Shown in pieces: positions 34,165 through 45,903 of a DNA stretch of 64,000 nucleotides (within the stretch, counting starts at the first letter, position 1; the number at the start of each line of letters is the position of its first letter). Made by a program: the position numbers and the translations under genes. This DNA comes from Ustilaginoidea virens (taxonomy: Eukaryota; Ascomycota; Sordariomycetes; Hypocreales; Clavicipitaceae): the NCBI RefSeq assembly GCF_000687475.1, contig NC_057318.1:4774001-4838000 (forward strand), given 5' to 3'. Below the pieces are notes generated by a model. The model saw nothing but the letters and a program-made list of their open reading frames with translations. It had not been told where the DNA came from and made no database searches.

Positions 34165-36211
34165 TCATGGTTGTTCGGTTAAAATCCCGGAAATGCTTTT
34201 GAAATCGCTCGCCTCCCTGCGGTTCGGTCGGGTCAGCACGCTGCACGTTTCCGTCAAAAGGCCCAGGGCCCCAGAACAAGCCTGTCGGTCGGTCACCCCG
34301 GCAATGAACCTACATATGGGACGAAATCGATCCGGATCGTCAAAAGGCGCGTTGTTACCAGCCATCTGCCTCATCCGTTCTCTGGCGAACGAAGACGGGC
34401 TGCCGCGTCTGTTTGGTGCGGCGGTGCTCATCTTCAGCTCGGCGCCCTCTGGCTGCGTGGGTAGCAGTCTCAGTGCCCAGGGCCTAGACTTTCGGGGCTG
34501 AGATCTGGCAACGACCGGGAGGGCTTGGGCCAGTTCTACCGGATCCGGGCCCGCTGGGTCTGGACCATCTGGCAACGGACTCGGGTTGCGCGTCTCTCGG
34601 CCTGCGGCGGCGGCCGTCTGGTGGCTCGTCGCGGCATCCGCATCGCCCCTTGACCCGTGCAGTATCTTCATTGGCACGTCCGTCTTGTTGGACGACGATG
34701 GGCTGGCTGCGTAGGAAAAGCCGAGCAACCTGCTGCCCCACGTTTTCGGCCTCGTCCTCCTTCCTGGCTCGATCAGAAAGTCCTCCAGGTCGACCTTTTC
34801 CCTCAGTCGCCTCAGCGCTCGTTCACGGCGAACCATGCCGTTTGTTATTTTGGGGCTGTACCCCCTGGGGAGCATGCAATGCTTGCACGTCGGACACAGC
34901 GAGCTGATTTGCATGAGAAATTCGTCTATGCACTCGGTGTGGAAGATGTGCCCGCAGGGCAGTTCGCGGATGATGGTCACTCGATGCTCGAAACGGGCCA
35001 AACATATGTGGCAGCTCGGTTGGTGGTTGGTCGCGGCGGTCTCGCCTGTCCCGTTGAGGTTGGACCGCTTGCTTCTTATGCTGCGGACGCTGGGCGCGGA
35101 AGGGGCCGGCGCGTCAGGCGTTGTTGCGTGGCCGGACTCGCGCCGTCTCTTCCGGCGCGTCTTCTTGGCGCGTCTTCCGGGCGCGGCCTGCGAGCGCGGG
35201 CTCAGTGGCAGATCCAGCAGGCCAGGGTCCGCGTTGTAGGTGAAGAGGGGAAAGTGCACGACGTGCGGAGCCGGCACCGTGACCCGCTTGATGCCCATTG
35301 CTTCGAGATCGACCTCGCCCGACTGAACGCGCCGGCGCAGCGAGTTTCGGTTGCGACGCTGGATGAAGTGCATGGCAAGAGAGACGACGAGGATGACGGA
35401 AAGAAGCGCGCCAATGACGATGAGGATGAAGGCCCAGGTAGCCGGGGGATCCAGCGGCCTGTCCACGGTGAGCCTCGTCCAGATGCGCAGATATGCCGAC
35501 GAGTGGATGTTGTAGAGTTTCTTGATCTCTTGGCCATGCGGAACTTGGGTAATGGCACCAGAGTACAGGCTCAGCTGGGTCATGATCTTTTGGCCGTCAC
35601 GGCCAGGGACGGCGAAGATGGGAAAGTGGCGATTGGATCGCCAGGCTCCGCCGTCGCCCAGGTTCCAGACCGGAGAGTCGCCATCTTGTGGTTTGTTGGT
35701 CGAGTTGTTTGGTTTGTAGAAGAGGAAGGCTTTGACGGGGGCTTGCAGCGCCGAGTTGAGATAAGCCTGGGTGCAGTCACTGCTGAACCAGGGGGCAATG
35801 GCTATCAGGTCCAAGTTTGCCGGGGGTAGATCCTTTCTTCGGGTGACGTTGATAGGGATGCAGTCGTATTGCTGCACGTCGCACGACGGTACCGAGGTGA
35901 TGTCGGGAACAAACAGGAGACCAGAAATCAAGTTTTCGTAGATGCCGCTGTTGCCCGTGGACAAGGTGGTCAGATTCGTGTCGATCAGTTGCTCGTACGC
36001 CAGTTGGCTCTACATGTCGGGGACGGGTTGAGTCAGCACAGGGGTTGCATTCCAGCCAAGGACAACCGTCGCAAACAGGCGTAAAAGAAGAAAAAATGAT
36101 GCCGAGAGATCGAATGCACCACAAACCGTCTGTTGCGAGAGATTTTTGGAAAGGGTCGACGCTATGGCTCCCTCGCCATTCCATGCTGGATTGCTGAACA
36201 AAAAGCTGCCT
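34165..36211 (-). CDS. PA-TM-RING E3 ubiquitin ligase (5' end unresolved)
   Basis: Exons seen (complement): about 36211-36127, then 36009-34165, joined across a 117-bp intron (GTTTGT donor, TGTAG acceptor) with frame kept. The lumenal part (LFSNPAWNGEGAIASTLSKN, LLFVPDITSVPSCD) resembles PA-like ectodomains. It is followed by one transmembrane helix (WAFILIVIGALLSVILVVSLA) and a RING-H2 domain (CHICLARFE, ELPCGHIFHTECIDEFL, CPTCKHC). Such ligases sit in endomembranes or the vacuolar pathway and ubiquitinate membrane cargo. No in-frame ATG or signal peptide lies before the first seen exon, which abuts a poly-A tract, so at least one upstream exon is missing from this model. The last 45 residues after FARERMRQMAGNNAPFDDPD look less conserved; a final intron is possible. 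Confidence 0.75.
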
Positions 36212-36926
36212 CTGTCGTCAGTCAAGACAACCTTTTTTTTTTTTTTTTTTTTGAAAATGCGGCAGAAGCAGGAAAAATGACGACGGCCGCCTTTGGTGAG
36301 GGGGAGGAGGTGACGCGACACCACCGGCACGAGAGGTAGGTAGGTAGGTATATATCCAGAGGAGAGGTTGTTGTCGTCTACCCAAGGGGAGAACCTACAC
36401 GTTATTTTGAAGATCTGTGAGCGCTGCAAGCACGTGTTAGCTCGCCAACGGACAGGCGCGCCGTGTCCTGGAGGGAGTCGGTGCGTGCAAGTTTGCGTGA
36501 CAAGGGGCGGGCGACGAACACATTCTCTCGCTCAGCTCAGCTCATGTCTCTCATGGGAGGCATGGGAAGGACATTGCGGGCGGTACGGGGGCGCGAAAAA
36601 AATAAATGACTAAATAAAAAAAAAAGGCAGAGCGTGTGCCGACCGACCCAATGTCCCCGACGGACGGCGGTAGGTCGGAGAAGCAGGCGAAGCGGGCGAG
36701 AGCAGGCGAGAGCAGGCGAGAGCAGGCGATGGCGGAAACGGGCGAGGAGGGAAGCAGCGTGATGTGATGACTGACCGAAGGGGAGGGAGTCGGCGGGCGA
36801 CGGCGGACAAAAATTCGACGCAGCAGACACGGACGAGGTCAAGCAGACGAGTCGAAAGAAGCAGACAGCCTTTAACGCTCCATAAGGCCATCCGGTGGTG
36901 GGGGTGTTTGGTACGGAGGCATTTGC

Positions 36927-36959
<33 letters not shown>

Positions 36960-38751
36960 AGAGACGAGGCGGAGACGGCGGAGACGGCGAAGACGACGGC
37001 AGCCAGTAACGTAACCCAGTGGGTGCCACGCAACTCACATCACTCCAGGCGTCCTACCAGGCCAGGCCAGGCACGTCAGTCCTGCTCGGTACCGGCTACC
37101 TCTACGGAGTAGTAGTCGACTGCCTGCCTGCCCTGCTAGCTGACCCAAAGCGGGGCGCTGTTTGGGTTACAGAGTACGGAGCAGACCATACGGTTGTTGT
37201 ACTTGTGGATCCGCCCCGAACTCGGTACCTGGGACCATCAGCGCAAGCATCTCGTTCATGCCCAGATCCAGGGCGTATCTCGAGTTCCGGGGCAAGTACC
37301 AAGTACTGGCTACCTGGACAGGTACCCAAGCCCACCCATCAGGCGGGGAGACCTCTTTACATGCGTCGAGAGACCCAGGACGTAGCAACCTTGCCTCAGC
37401 ACCCATGCAGCAACTGGCTTTGCTCAAACCCCCCCTCAGGTGAGGTGGCCTCTTGCGATCCCACATCAACGCCACCCCGGCCAGGGAACCAGTTAATTGC
37501 TCTCCCATCTCGGGAATGCGCAAAAGCAACCCGCCAAAGCAACCCGCGAGGCGTCAGGTCGCATCCGCGCGACGCCCAGTGTTCAGCGCACCATCGCACA
37601 CCATGTACGTCAAGGTACCTTATGTACGTATGTGTGTAACCTTGACGGTTCTTGCATCGCGCGCACGTGACATTGACGTCCACGGTAGCCGCGCACGGTG
37701 CGCACTGTATGGCCTTCCGGGCCCCTCCCTCCCCTCCCCCGTCACTGACTTGACGTGAAACATTGAAACGTTCAAGAAACGTCCTGCCACGCAGGCAAGG
37801 GGGCGCGGGCACGGCATCGTGGCCAAACGGGACCCGTCAAGTGCCGCGCGAACATGGCAGAACCCAACCAACTCGCTCGAAAAGTCTCGGCGGTTCTGCG
37901 GAGAACTCCAGTCTGCACGACGGACCGGGGGGGGTTGTGTGTCATGAGTCGACTTCCGGGCTGCGGGCGAGGCGCCAGCCGGTCCGGCTCTTGGAGGGAA
38001 ATTCTGTCTGCCCCCGACGCGGATTCCGTGGGAAACTCGTCGGCGCCAGCCTGGTGCACGTCGCACGTCGCACGTCGCACGTCGCACGTCGCATGGCATG
38101 CAGACAGACAGTCGTGAGTCGTGAGAAGTTGCGACGTGCGCCGGCTTCAGTTCAAGCGGGGTTGCGCGGTGCAGCCTCAGGCCGCACCGTTGCTCATGTC
38201 GTTTCGTTCCTTTGCTCACGGAACGGCCGAGTAATGAGTGTGCTGCCGAGTGGGTACGTGCCCTAGGCATGAAGTACTGACCGCCGGTCGCGGGCTGTGA
38301 TTGGCGCCGCCGAGTCGTCGCTGGAATCTCGCCTTTCAACCCGTGAACCTGTGAATACTGCATTCCGCATCCCACGCTCTTTGCTTTATTTTGATTAGCT
38401 TAGGTGCCCAAGCTTCGCGCTAGACAATCCGATGCTTCGGGCTTCGGGCTTCGGGCTTCGCGTCCACGTCCCAGACTAGATGCTTACCTCCAAGGGCAGG
38501 TTGTCTAGGGTAGCTCGCTGTCCTCTTGCCGGGGTTGTCCTGCATCAAACCAACCCTGCTATTCATCAAGGTGACATGATATACCATAGGTCCCAAGTTA
38601 GTGTACGGCGATGAATTGCTGCTTATCAATCTAGATCGGCTATGCGGAATCAACATCCAAAGAGTGCATTCCCCCGCCGTGAGCGCCACATGTTCCCAGA
38701 ATACAGGTCGTCTCAAAATGTCGTCCACTTGTGCTCCCTACCAACTTCCCC
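36212..38751. other. 2.5-kb spacer upstream of the RING ligase
   Basis: Probably contains the promoter and missing first exon(s) of the RING ligase, plus the 3' flank of het-c. It holds GAGCAGGC repeats (36696-36730), GAC repeats, a TACGGAGTA 9-mer (37103), a GCACGTC array and a GGGCTTC array near 38434-38462. No independent gene is recognised. Confidence 0.6.
38056..38095. repeat. GCACGTC heptamer tandem repeat
   Basis: Five copies of a GCACGTC heptamer in non-coding DNA. Confidence 0.9.
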
Positions 38752-41700
38752 TCAGTAACCGTAGCCGCCCTGTCCGCGACGACCATGGCTGCCGTCACCG
38801 TCATCTTCCCCGTCTTCCTCGTCGTCCTCACGGTCATGTCTTCCGCCCCCACGGCGACCATAGCTGCCGTCATTGTCGTCTTCCCCGTCTTCCTCGTCAT
38901 CCTCACCATCACATCTACCGCCCCCACGGCGGCCATAGCTGCTGCTGCGACCGTGATTTTTCCCGTCCTCATCCTCGTCATCTTCATCGTCTTGCTCACG
39001 ACCACGGCCGCCATGGCGGCTTTCCTGACTGACGTATTCAACTTGCCCGCCATGTCGCTGGCTGCCAGCGCCGTAATGTCCCTCTCGGCGACCGTAGCTG
39101 CCTTCGTCTTGACCATAGCTGCTTTCCTGGCGGCCGGGGCCACTCCCTTCGCGGCGACCGTAGCTGGTGTCCCTTTCGTAGCCTTCATCACGGCCACCGT
39201 AGCCGCCGTGGCGGAACCCCTCACGGCCTCCATACGCAGAGCCTGGATCGTCATAGCTGCTCTCCTCCTGGCGTCGAGGATGATGATGCTGGCTGCTGCC
39301 GCCGTGGCCGCTTTCCTGACGAACATATCCACCACCACCACCACCACCACCGTAGCTGGATTCCTGGCGCGCTCCATACTCACTGTCCTCACGACGATGG
39401 AACTCGGAGCTGCCACCGCTGTAGTGGCTGCTCTGCTGACTCTGCCCGTAGCTGGTGCCTTGATAACCATGGCTGGTTTGGCTCCCCGTGAATGATTCGC
39501 CGTCGTTCCGCGTGTACCTTTTCCCCTCGTCATCTTTGCCAAGAGCGCCCCCAAGGAGAGAGCTGGCCTTGCTCAGGAAGCCTTCTAAGCCGCTCTTCTC
39601 CTCGCCAGGCTGCTCGTTCTGCTGCGAGCCTTGGCCGGATGGCAACTTCATCCCGGTTTGCTGTTCCACCACGTTCGAGATGAGTCCCGTGGCGCCCTGA
39701 ATGATGGCACCCGCAGCAGCGCCCGCAATCCTGTTCTCCAGAGTGTCCGGCTCTCCGTACAGCTTTCTCATCTGGAGTTTGCCGGTGCAGCCGTGGCCAT
39801 GGCCCGTGTCGTCGACGCCTTCCTTGTGGTTCTCGCCCCTCAGCACGCCCTCGCGGCAGAGTTTCTCTCGATACGAGGTGTGCTCGTTCTGAAGCTCACC
39901 CCACCACGTTCGTACCTCGTCGAACATGAGGTTCCGAGCTTCAGAGACACCGTCGTGACCCATGTTGCGTTGGGCTGGATGATGCAAAATGCCATTGATG
40001 ATGCGGTCGCAGAGTCGGTTCACATCGACGCTGTCGTCGTCAATGGCATCCATGATTTGGGGAACGACCCAGCTGACCATCCTGGCAGCTGTCCGGCCGG
40101 CAATCTCGTTCAAAATCTACTCGTGCAGTCAGCTTCACGCATTGCGTTACCGGAGCGAGCGCATCTTCTCATCGACGCAAATAACCGCACAGACGTACAT
40201 TCGAAAAATGATCCTTGGAGAGCATGGAGTGAGTAGGATCCGTGCTCTGGTCATTGTTGAACACCACGTGCTGCTCTTCCTTGCTACTCTGGATAACCTC
40301 CCCGGAGCCCGTGGCTAGCTCATTCTTTATCTGACGGATCAGAGGCACGACGGCCGGGGCCATGACGGAAAAGACAAATTTGGAGAGCTGGTCTTCCAAT
40401 TGCTCAATGATCTTGGGCAGGACGGGAATCTTCTCAACGGCAGATGTTATGCTCTTCATGACGTCGTCGTGAAACTGGATGGCAGGCATGATTTGCCGGT
40501 AAACCTGCTGGACGTAGACGGTGAGCTCCTCGGGGTTTCGCGGAGAAACAGACATGTTTTCCACTTGAGCAGAGGCTGCATTCTCCTGGATTTCGTCGAT
40601 GCGATTCTTTTGATTCTTGCCACCAAACAAGCTGTCGGGGATCTTGTCGAGGAGATCACGAAGCAGGCTGGTGTCGGAGTTTTTGCTCTCCTGGAGAGTG
40701 CCTTCCAGCTCCTCGATTTCGTTTTGGGACATCTTGTCAGATACTAGGCGTGGGGAGAAATCAGTCACGAGAGCACGAGAAAAAAGGGCGAGGCTGCAGA
40801 CGCAGAACAAACCTTCACCAACGACGGAATGTAGAAAATCCACGCCCCCAAAAGTGCCAGTAACAATAGGATACACCTCATGATCAGCGCCGTCCAGTCG
40901 GATAAGCGTGTTCCGCCCGACGTGTGGGAAAACGTCGCGCTCGCCCATTTCAACCAGAGCCAGCTCGCAGTAGTTGCTGTGCGCAAGAAAGTCTGGAGAC
41001 GAGTTAGCGAAGAAGGAAAAAAAAATGGTGCCGCAAGCTCGTTGTGACAGGGGTGAATGCCGGGCTCGAAAGGTTCAGAACTTACCTTCTAGGCAGTGAA
41101 GGCCAGTTCCCATGAGGCGAAGGGACTCGTACAGATCCTCCTTCCTTTCATTATTCTTGTAGTTGCGGCCAAGTTCGACGCAGCGAGTAAACAGGTTCCT
41201 CACATGCTTGGCGGACGTCATGATTCCGGCGCGCTCGTTTGCAATGTAGTTCTTCATGCCAGACTGCGGATCGATGGATAGCTCTCTGTCCTCATCGATG
41301 GGCCCTCTGAGGCGACGGTCGTACTGGCGAGCATCCTGGTTATCGGCGTAGTTTTTTGGATTGTCAATATGGTCTTCAGGCCGATAGCAGCCGAGACGGT
41401 CAGCGGTGACCTCGAACTCGCCGGACCCGTAGCCAAAGGTCAGGAAACCCAGGATGCAGAGGAGAAGACGGATAGCCTCGGCAGATACCGACTTGACGGT
41501 GCCGACATCAATGGCTTGCGAGTAGTCTCGAAGCCAGTTTCCGAAATAGACCCTGGAAACCATGATTTTGCTGAACTTTTTATGTTTCATGGCACGGGCC
41601 ATGGCCAGGGTCAGGAGGGCATCTTCAATGTCGCCGTGCCGCCCTGCAACCGTGGGAAAGGAGGGTTAGCTCTGTCTGCCGAGCAGAAGTGCTGTGGGAA

Positions 41701-41865
41701 ACTCGTGGTTGGAGGAGGCGCGAAAAGAGGAACGGACGAACAGTTCTGGCCTTCAAGCTTGGAAACGGAGGCAATGTTTCCAGCTCCAAAGGCCGCTACT
41801 GGGCTGACCAGGGCGGCGACGATGATCAAGCCCAGGACGAAGGTAGGGTTCCTGAGATTATTCAT
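38752..41865 (-). CDS. het-c: HET-C, heterokaryon incompatibility / allorecognition protein (Neurospora het-c family)
   Basis: Five exons (complement): 41865-41742, 41643-41086, 40992-40813, 40743-40199 and 40116-38752; introns of 98, 93, 69 and 82 bp; 923 residues. Splicing restores family blocks such as KLEGQNWRHGDIEDALLTLAMARAM across intron 1 and LHCLEDFLAHSNYCELAL across intron 2. A signal peptide (1-25) precedes FGAGNIASVSKLEGQNW, then VYFGNWLRDYSQAIDVGTV, LGCYRPEDHIDNPKNYADN, FPHVGRNTLIRLDG, VYPIVTGTFGGVDFLHSV, STDPTHSMLSKDHFSN and DRIINGILHHPAQ. From about residue 680 the tail is Gly/Ser/Tyr/Arg-rich with poly-Gly and acidic repeats. In Neurospora, alternative HET-C allelic forms trigger hyphal cell death, acting with a linked HET-domain protein, PIN-C. 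The equivalent polymorphic region here is about 165-225. Orthology is firm; an incompatibility role in this species is unproven. Confidence 0.93.
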
Positions 41866-43027
41866 TTTACCTGGGGGTCTGGCACGTATGGAAATCCACA
41901 AGGCTGGACTGAATGGAGAAATGGGGAGCTCCAAAGCTCGTATCTCAAGAGCAGGGCGGCAGCGTCTTGATTTTGCAGCTTCCGCTTATTGGAAACGGGG
42001 AACGTGTAGGTCTTGGAGCAAAGGCAGCTGTGACATTTGAAGGGCGAGAGGACATGAAGAAAAGAAAAGAAAAAAGCCAAAGGGGGAAACGGAGCAGGAG
42101 TACTTTGTTGATGACGGGAGAGTTGCAGATGATGAGGGGAGGAGGGCGCGGGGCGGCGCGGAGGGAGCCAAGAGGGGGTTGCCGAGGAGGGGCAAGGAGA
42201 CTTCATCAGAGCCGCAGAGGGCAGTTGATCGTCGGTGCTGGTTCTGTACCTTTTCTGACGCGTAGGTTTCCGACAAGCTTCCAACTCGGGATTACAGTAC
42301 AATGGACAATTGACAATTTGCACGAGTATAATCACATGCTATGTAGCGGGACAGCGTTCGGTTTGGTACATGCTAGCAGGTAGGTACCGAGATATCAGGT
42401 ACATATACCGTGCTACCATGTCCAGAGGACCAGACGGAGTCGGGCCAGGCACCGCATGACAACATCCATGACATGAAGGCTTAGGCCAAGGAAGGGGAAG
42501 CGGGAAGACGCCCAAGTACATGTACCTACCTGCTTGACATGTAGGCACCTATCGGTCGGGACCAGATGGACTTGGCGGCTGGGCTTGGCCCAGGCCACCA
42601 GACTTCAATCGGGCCCGCCTGGCGTCCAGCGTCGGTTCGGTGCAGAGCCTGACGCCATCTCGGCACAGTCAAGATACATATGTTTGTTGACAAGCTCATG
42701 CTGGTTCCATCCAACCATCCAGTGATCCACCAACGAAGAGGCCCGCTGAGCCGAGAAAGCCAAAAAAAAAAAAAAGTCAATCGCACCAGACGGGTTTCGA
42801 TTGATCGATCCATGCTATGCTGCAGCGGGGGTGTAGCCAGTCAACAGCGAGCCGCAAGAAACGACGGCGACGCAACGGGAGCGTTTGCCAACCCCAGCCG
42901 CCAGCAGGCGGTCAGGTCAGGTCAGGTCGGGTCAGCTGGCAAATAGAATAATGGCTGGGGGCCACCAGCTGGCACCCACCAGAGATCACAGGCGCCTGTT
43001 GCAACTTGAATGGAGGGCCGCCGCAAG

Positions 43028-43123
43028 ACGTCTGCCGTCTGCCGTCTGCCGTCTGCCGTCTGCCCGCGGGAATGGTTGACTGATGCATGCCCTGGTCTGG
43101 TCTGGTCTGGTCTGGTCTGGTGC
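43028..43123. repeat. CTGCCGT and CTGGT tandem repeats
   Basis: Five copies of a heptamer (GTCTGCC) at 43028-43063 and six copies of a pentamer (TCTGG) at 43092-43121, separated by about 30 bases. Confidence 0.88.
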
Positions 43124-43803
43124 GCAATCCATCACCGAAGCCGCTGGAATTCCGGCGAGTTGCGGGCTCATCAGTCGCGTCCTCCCAGCCAGAGTCTGGT
43201 CAATCTGATCTGATGACGTTGGGCACCTGATGAGGCCTGTCATTGGCGGCCTGGGCCCTCCGTGCCTTGTACCACCCAGCCAGGAGTTGGTGCTCCAGCA
43301 CAGCACAGCACAGCACGTCTCTACAAAGGGACCAGACTGGAGCAAAACACCAGCATAGTCTGGTTGGTCAATTGTACCGTGGCTGGTGCCTGCCTGGAAG
43401 CCAGACCAGAGGCTTCTGGCGTGCGTGCAAAGTCGAGACACGGGCTATTTATTGACGGCACGGCGACCAGGTTACAGCGCCGCACCAAAATCAAGTTCCT
43501 ACCAGACAGCACGAGTAGTAGTCACCAGACTTGACCAGACAGCTGGTGTCAACCACCATATGTCAAGATGGAGGCGCCAGACGAGAACTACAGCGGCAGG
43601 CCTGGAGTCCAAAGCACCCAGCCAGCCACCAGCAGGCCGACGGCCATTTCGACAGTCATGACGCTACGGCGCACCCGCCAGGGCTGCAAGCCTGCGAGGA
43701 GTCGAGAGACGAGGCAGTCTTGTCCCGGCCTGGTGGATGGATCAATACTGACTGGAGGCGAGCAGAGTGTGGTGCTGCTGTACGTACATGCCAACCGAAG
43801 GGT

Positions 43804-43955
43804 GGTCTGGGTCTGTCTGGTCTGTCTGGTCTGTCTGGTCTGTCTGGGTCTGTCTGGTCTGTCTGGGTCTGTCTGGTCTGTCTGGGTCTGTCTGGTCTGT
43901 CTGGGTCTGTCTGGTCTGTCTGGGTCTGTCTGGTCTGTCTGGTCTGTCTGGTACG
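43804..43955. repeat. GTCTGTCTGG minisatellite
   Basis: About 150 bases of alternating GTCTGTCTGG and GTCTGTCTGGGT units with a higher-order period of about 19-20 bases. All three forward frames stay open through it, giving false Val/Cys/Leu/Ser repeats. Confidence 0.93.
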
Positions 43956-45639
43956 TACTGGTATGTAGGTTACAGGTGGCCCGAAAGGAAGAGCGGCCCA
44001 GCCAGTGCACTAGTAGTGCTGGCTGGCATTGAAAGCCTCCATGCGTGTGGGCTCGGGATTTGGGAAGGAGCAAGCACGGCGACATACCAGACCAGCAGTA
44101 GCAAGCCAGGCTGGTGGAGGAGGGCGACGGCCCTGACGGCACTGGGCACTGGGGTCAGCTGGCTGCAGGCCAGGCTGCGGGGGAGGACCAGACATGGACG
44201 CGACTGGACATGGTCAACTCCACACTGGGCACACTGGTGACCAAGGCACATATGTACATACCTGCATACATAATGTCAATGGTGACTGACTGCAGGCAGC
44301 AGAGTCGTCGGCGAGAAAGCAAGCCGGCGGGCCACTGCGCTGGCGCGGCTGGCTCAGCCTGGGGATTGATTGCTTGAACGCCGGACAGCCTCTGATCCTG
44401 GCTGGGCCTGCTTTCCCGACGGCCAGAGCAAGGACGCAGCACCGAGTTGAGGCTTATGGACAGCAGGCTCTCTGGGCGCTCGGGCCCTGTGCGACGGGCG
44501 CATACAGGGCGACATCAGTGCTGGCGGTAAGCTTCAATCAAGTCAATCCGCAACTCGTGCGGGCGGTCGAGACGTGGTGCCATGGCGCTCGTGGGCTTGC
44601 TTCTAGGTGGACTGACGCTTGAACGGGAAGACGGGCGGGGGTCAGCAGGACGCCAGGGGAGAAGGGGGGGGCACACTGGATTACGAGAGTTGGGCGTCGG
44701 CGCTTAGTTGACGTCTCCGGAGGGCTGGTGCTAATGTCCAGTTCTGGTTCTGTTTTGGAACCAGAGGGGTGGCACTGGTGGTGGTGGTGGTGGAGGTGGT
44801 GTTTGTGGTGGTCAACTGGTTGCGGTCAATGTTTGTGGTGCTTGTGGTGAGGCTGCCGGCCGGAATGGGGACCGTCGTACTTGACCCAGCAGCAGCAGCA
44901 GCACAGATTGACCACCAGACGGACCAGACAGATTCGGCAGCACAGCACAGCACCTGGCACCTGGCACCTGGCACCTGGCAGGCTCCCACGCCCAGCCAGC
45001 CAGTTTGCCAGCGGGCCCCGCACCAGCGTCAGCCCGCCCAGCACCCGACACCAGTTGACTGGACCAGACCTTTTTATTTTTTTTTTGCTTGCCCCTGCCG
45101 CACCCTGCCGCACCCTGCCGCACCCTGACGCATCCTGCACCCGCCCGCCCACACCGAGCTGGCTGATTTTTTTCTCGCGTTGTCCCCCCCTCGCCCCCCT
45201 CTCCCTCCCCTCTCTTCCTCACAGCTGCTTCCAGCATGGACGTGCGGCCACCTGGGTTGCTGATTGCGCGCCAGCTCCAGCGGCTCTGCGTTCCTACATA
45301 ACTGGCACACCGCCCACCATCCCGCTGTCCAGCGCCCCCCCCTTCCCCCCCCCCCGAAAAATTTCCTCCCTCCAGTCCCTTCCTCCTCGTCTTTTCTTCT
45401 TCTGTGGGATCCTCACAGCGAACCCTCAACTCGCTCCCGGCGCCTCCGATCAGCCCCAGAGCCGCCGCGACCCCCTAAAAAAAAAAAAAAAAAGGCCTGC
45501 CCTTGTGTCGAGCTGGTGCTTGATTCCGCCACGATACCATCCAAGACGCGCCCACTGTTCAAACGGAGATATAGGCTTTCGGCACGTCGCCAACAGCCGC
45601 TCTGAGCGCTTGGATCCGGCCCAGAAAGCCCACCACAAC

Positions 45640-45855
45640 ATGCCACGCCAGACCAAGAAGCCTGAGGATAAGAAGGTCTCTGTCGCCCCTGCTACCATGA
45701 TTCCAACCCCTACTGCTGGGGTTATTCCTCAACCACCCATCATTCCCCTCGGCGTCGGCCAGCGCGTCGTCGACAACGAGAGCTTCCTTCGGGTTCGCGA
45801 CTCGGTAAGTTTTGAACGGGGCTCTGCTTTGCATTTCCACCATCTTACGCTGTCT

Positions 45856-45903
<48 letters not shown>

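Larger units (their letters stand above)
41866..45639. other. 3.8-kb minisatellite-dominated spacer
   Basis: Divergent spacer between het-c and the HMG-box gene. The first 400 bases are probably the het-c promoter, and the last few hundred (C/T-rich, 45150-45460) probably the promoter and leader of the HMG gene. In between is a dense mixture of short tandem repeats based on the word CCAGAC/GTCTGG. No HET-domain (pin-c-like) gene or other family is recognisable. A 513-codon open frame from 44881 runs through HMG exon 1 and its intron and is a composition artefact. Confidence 0.65.
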
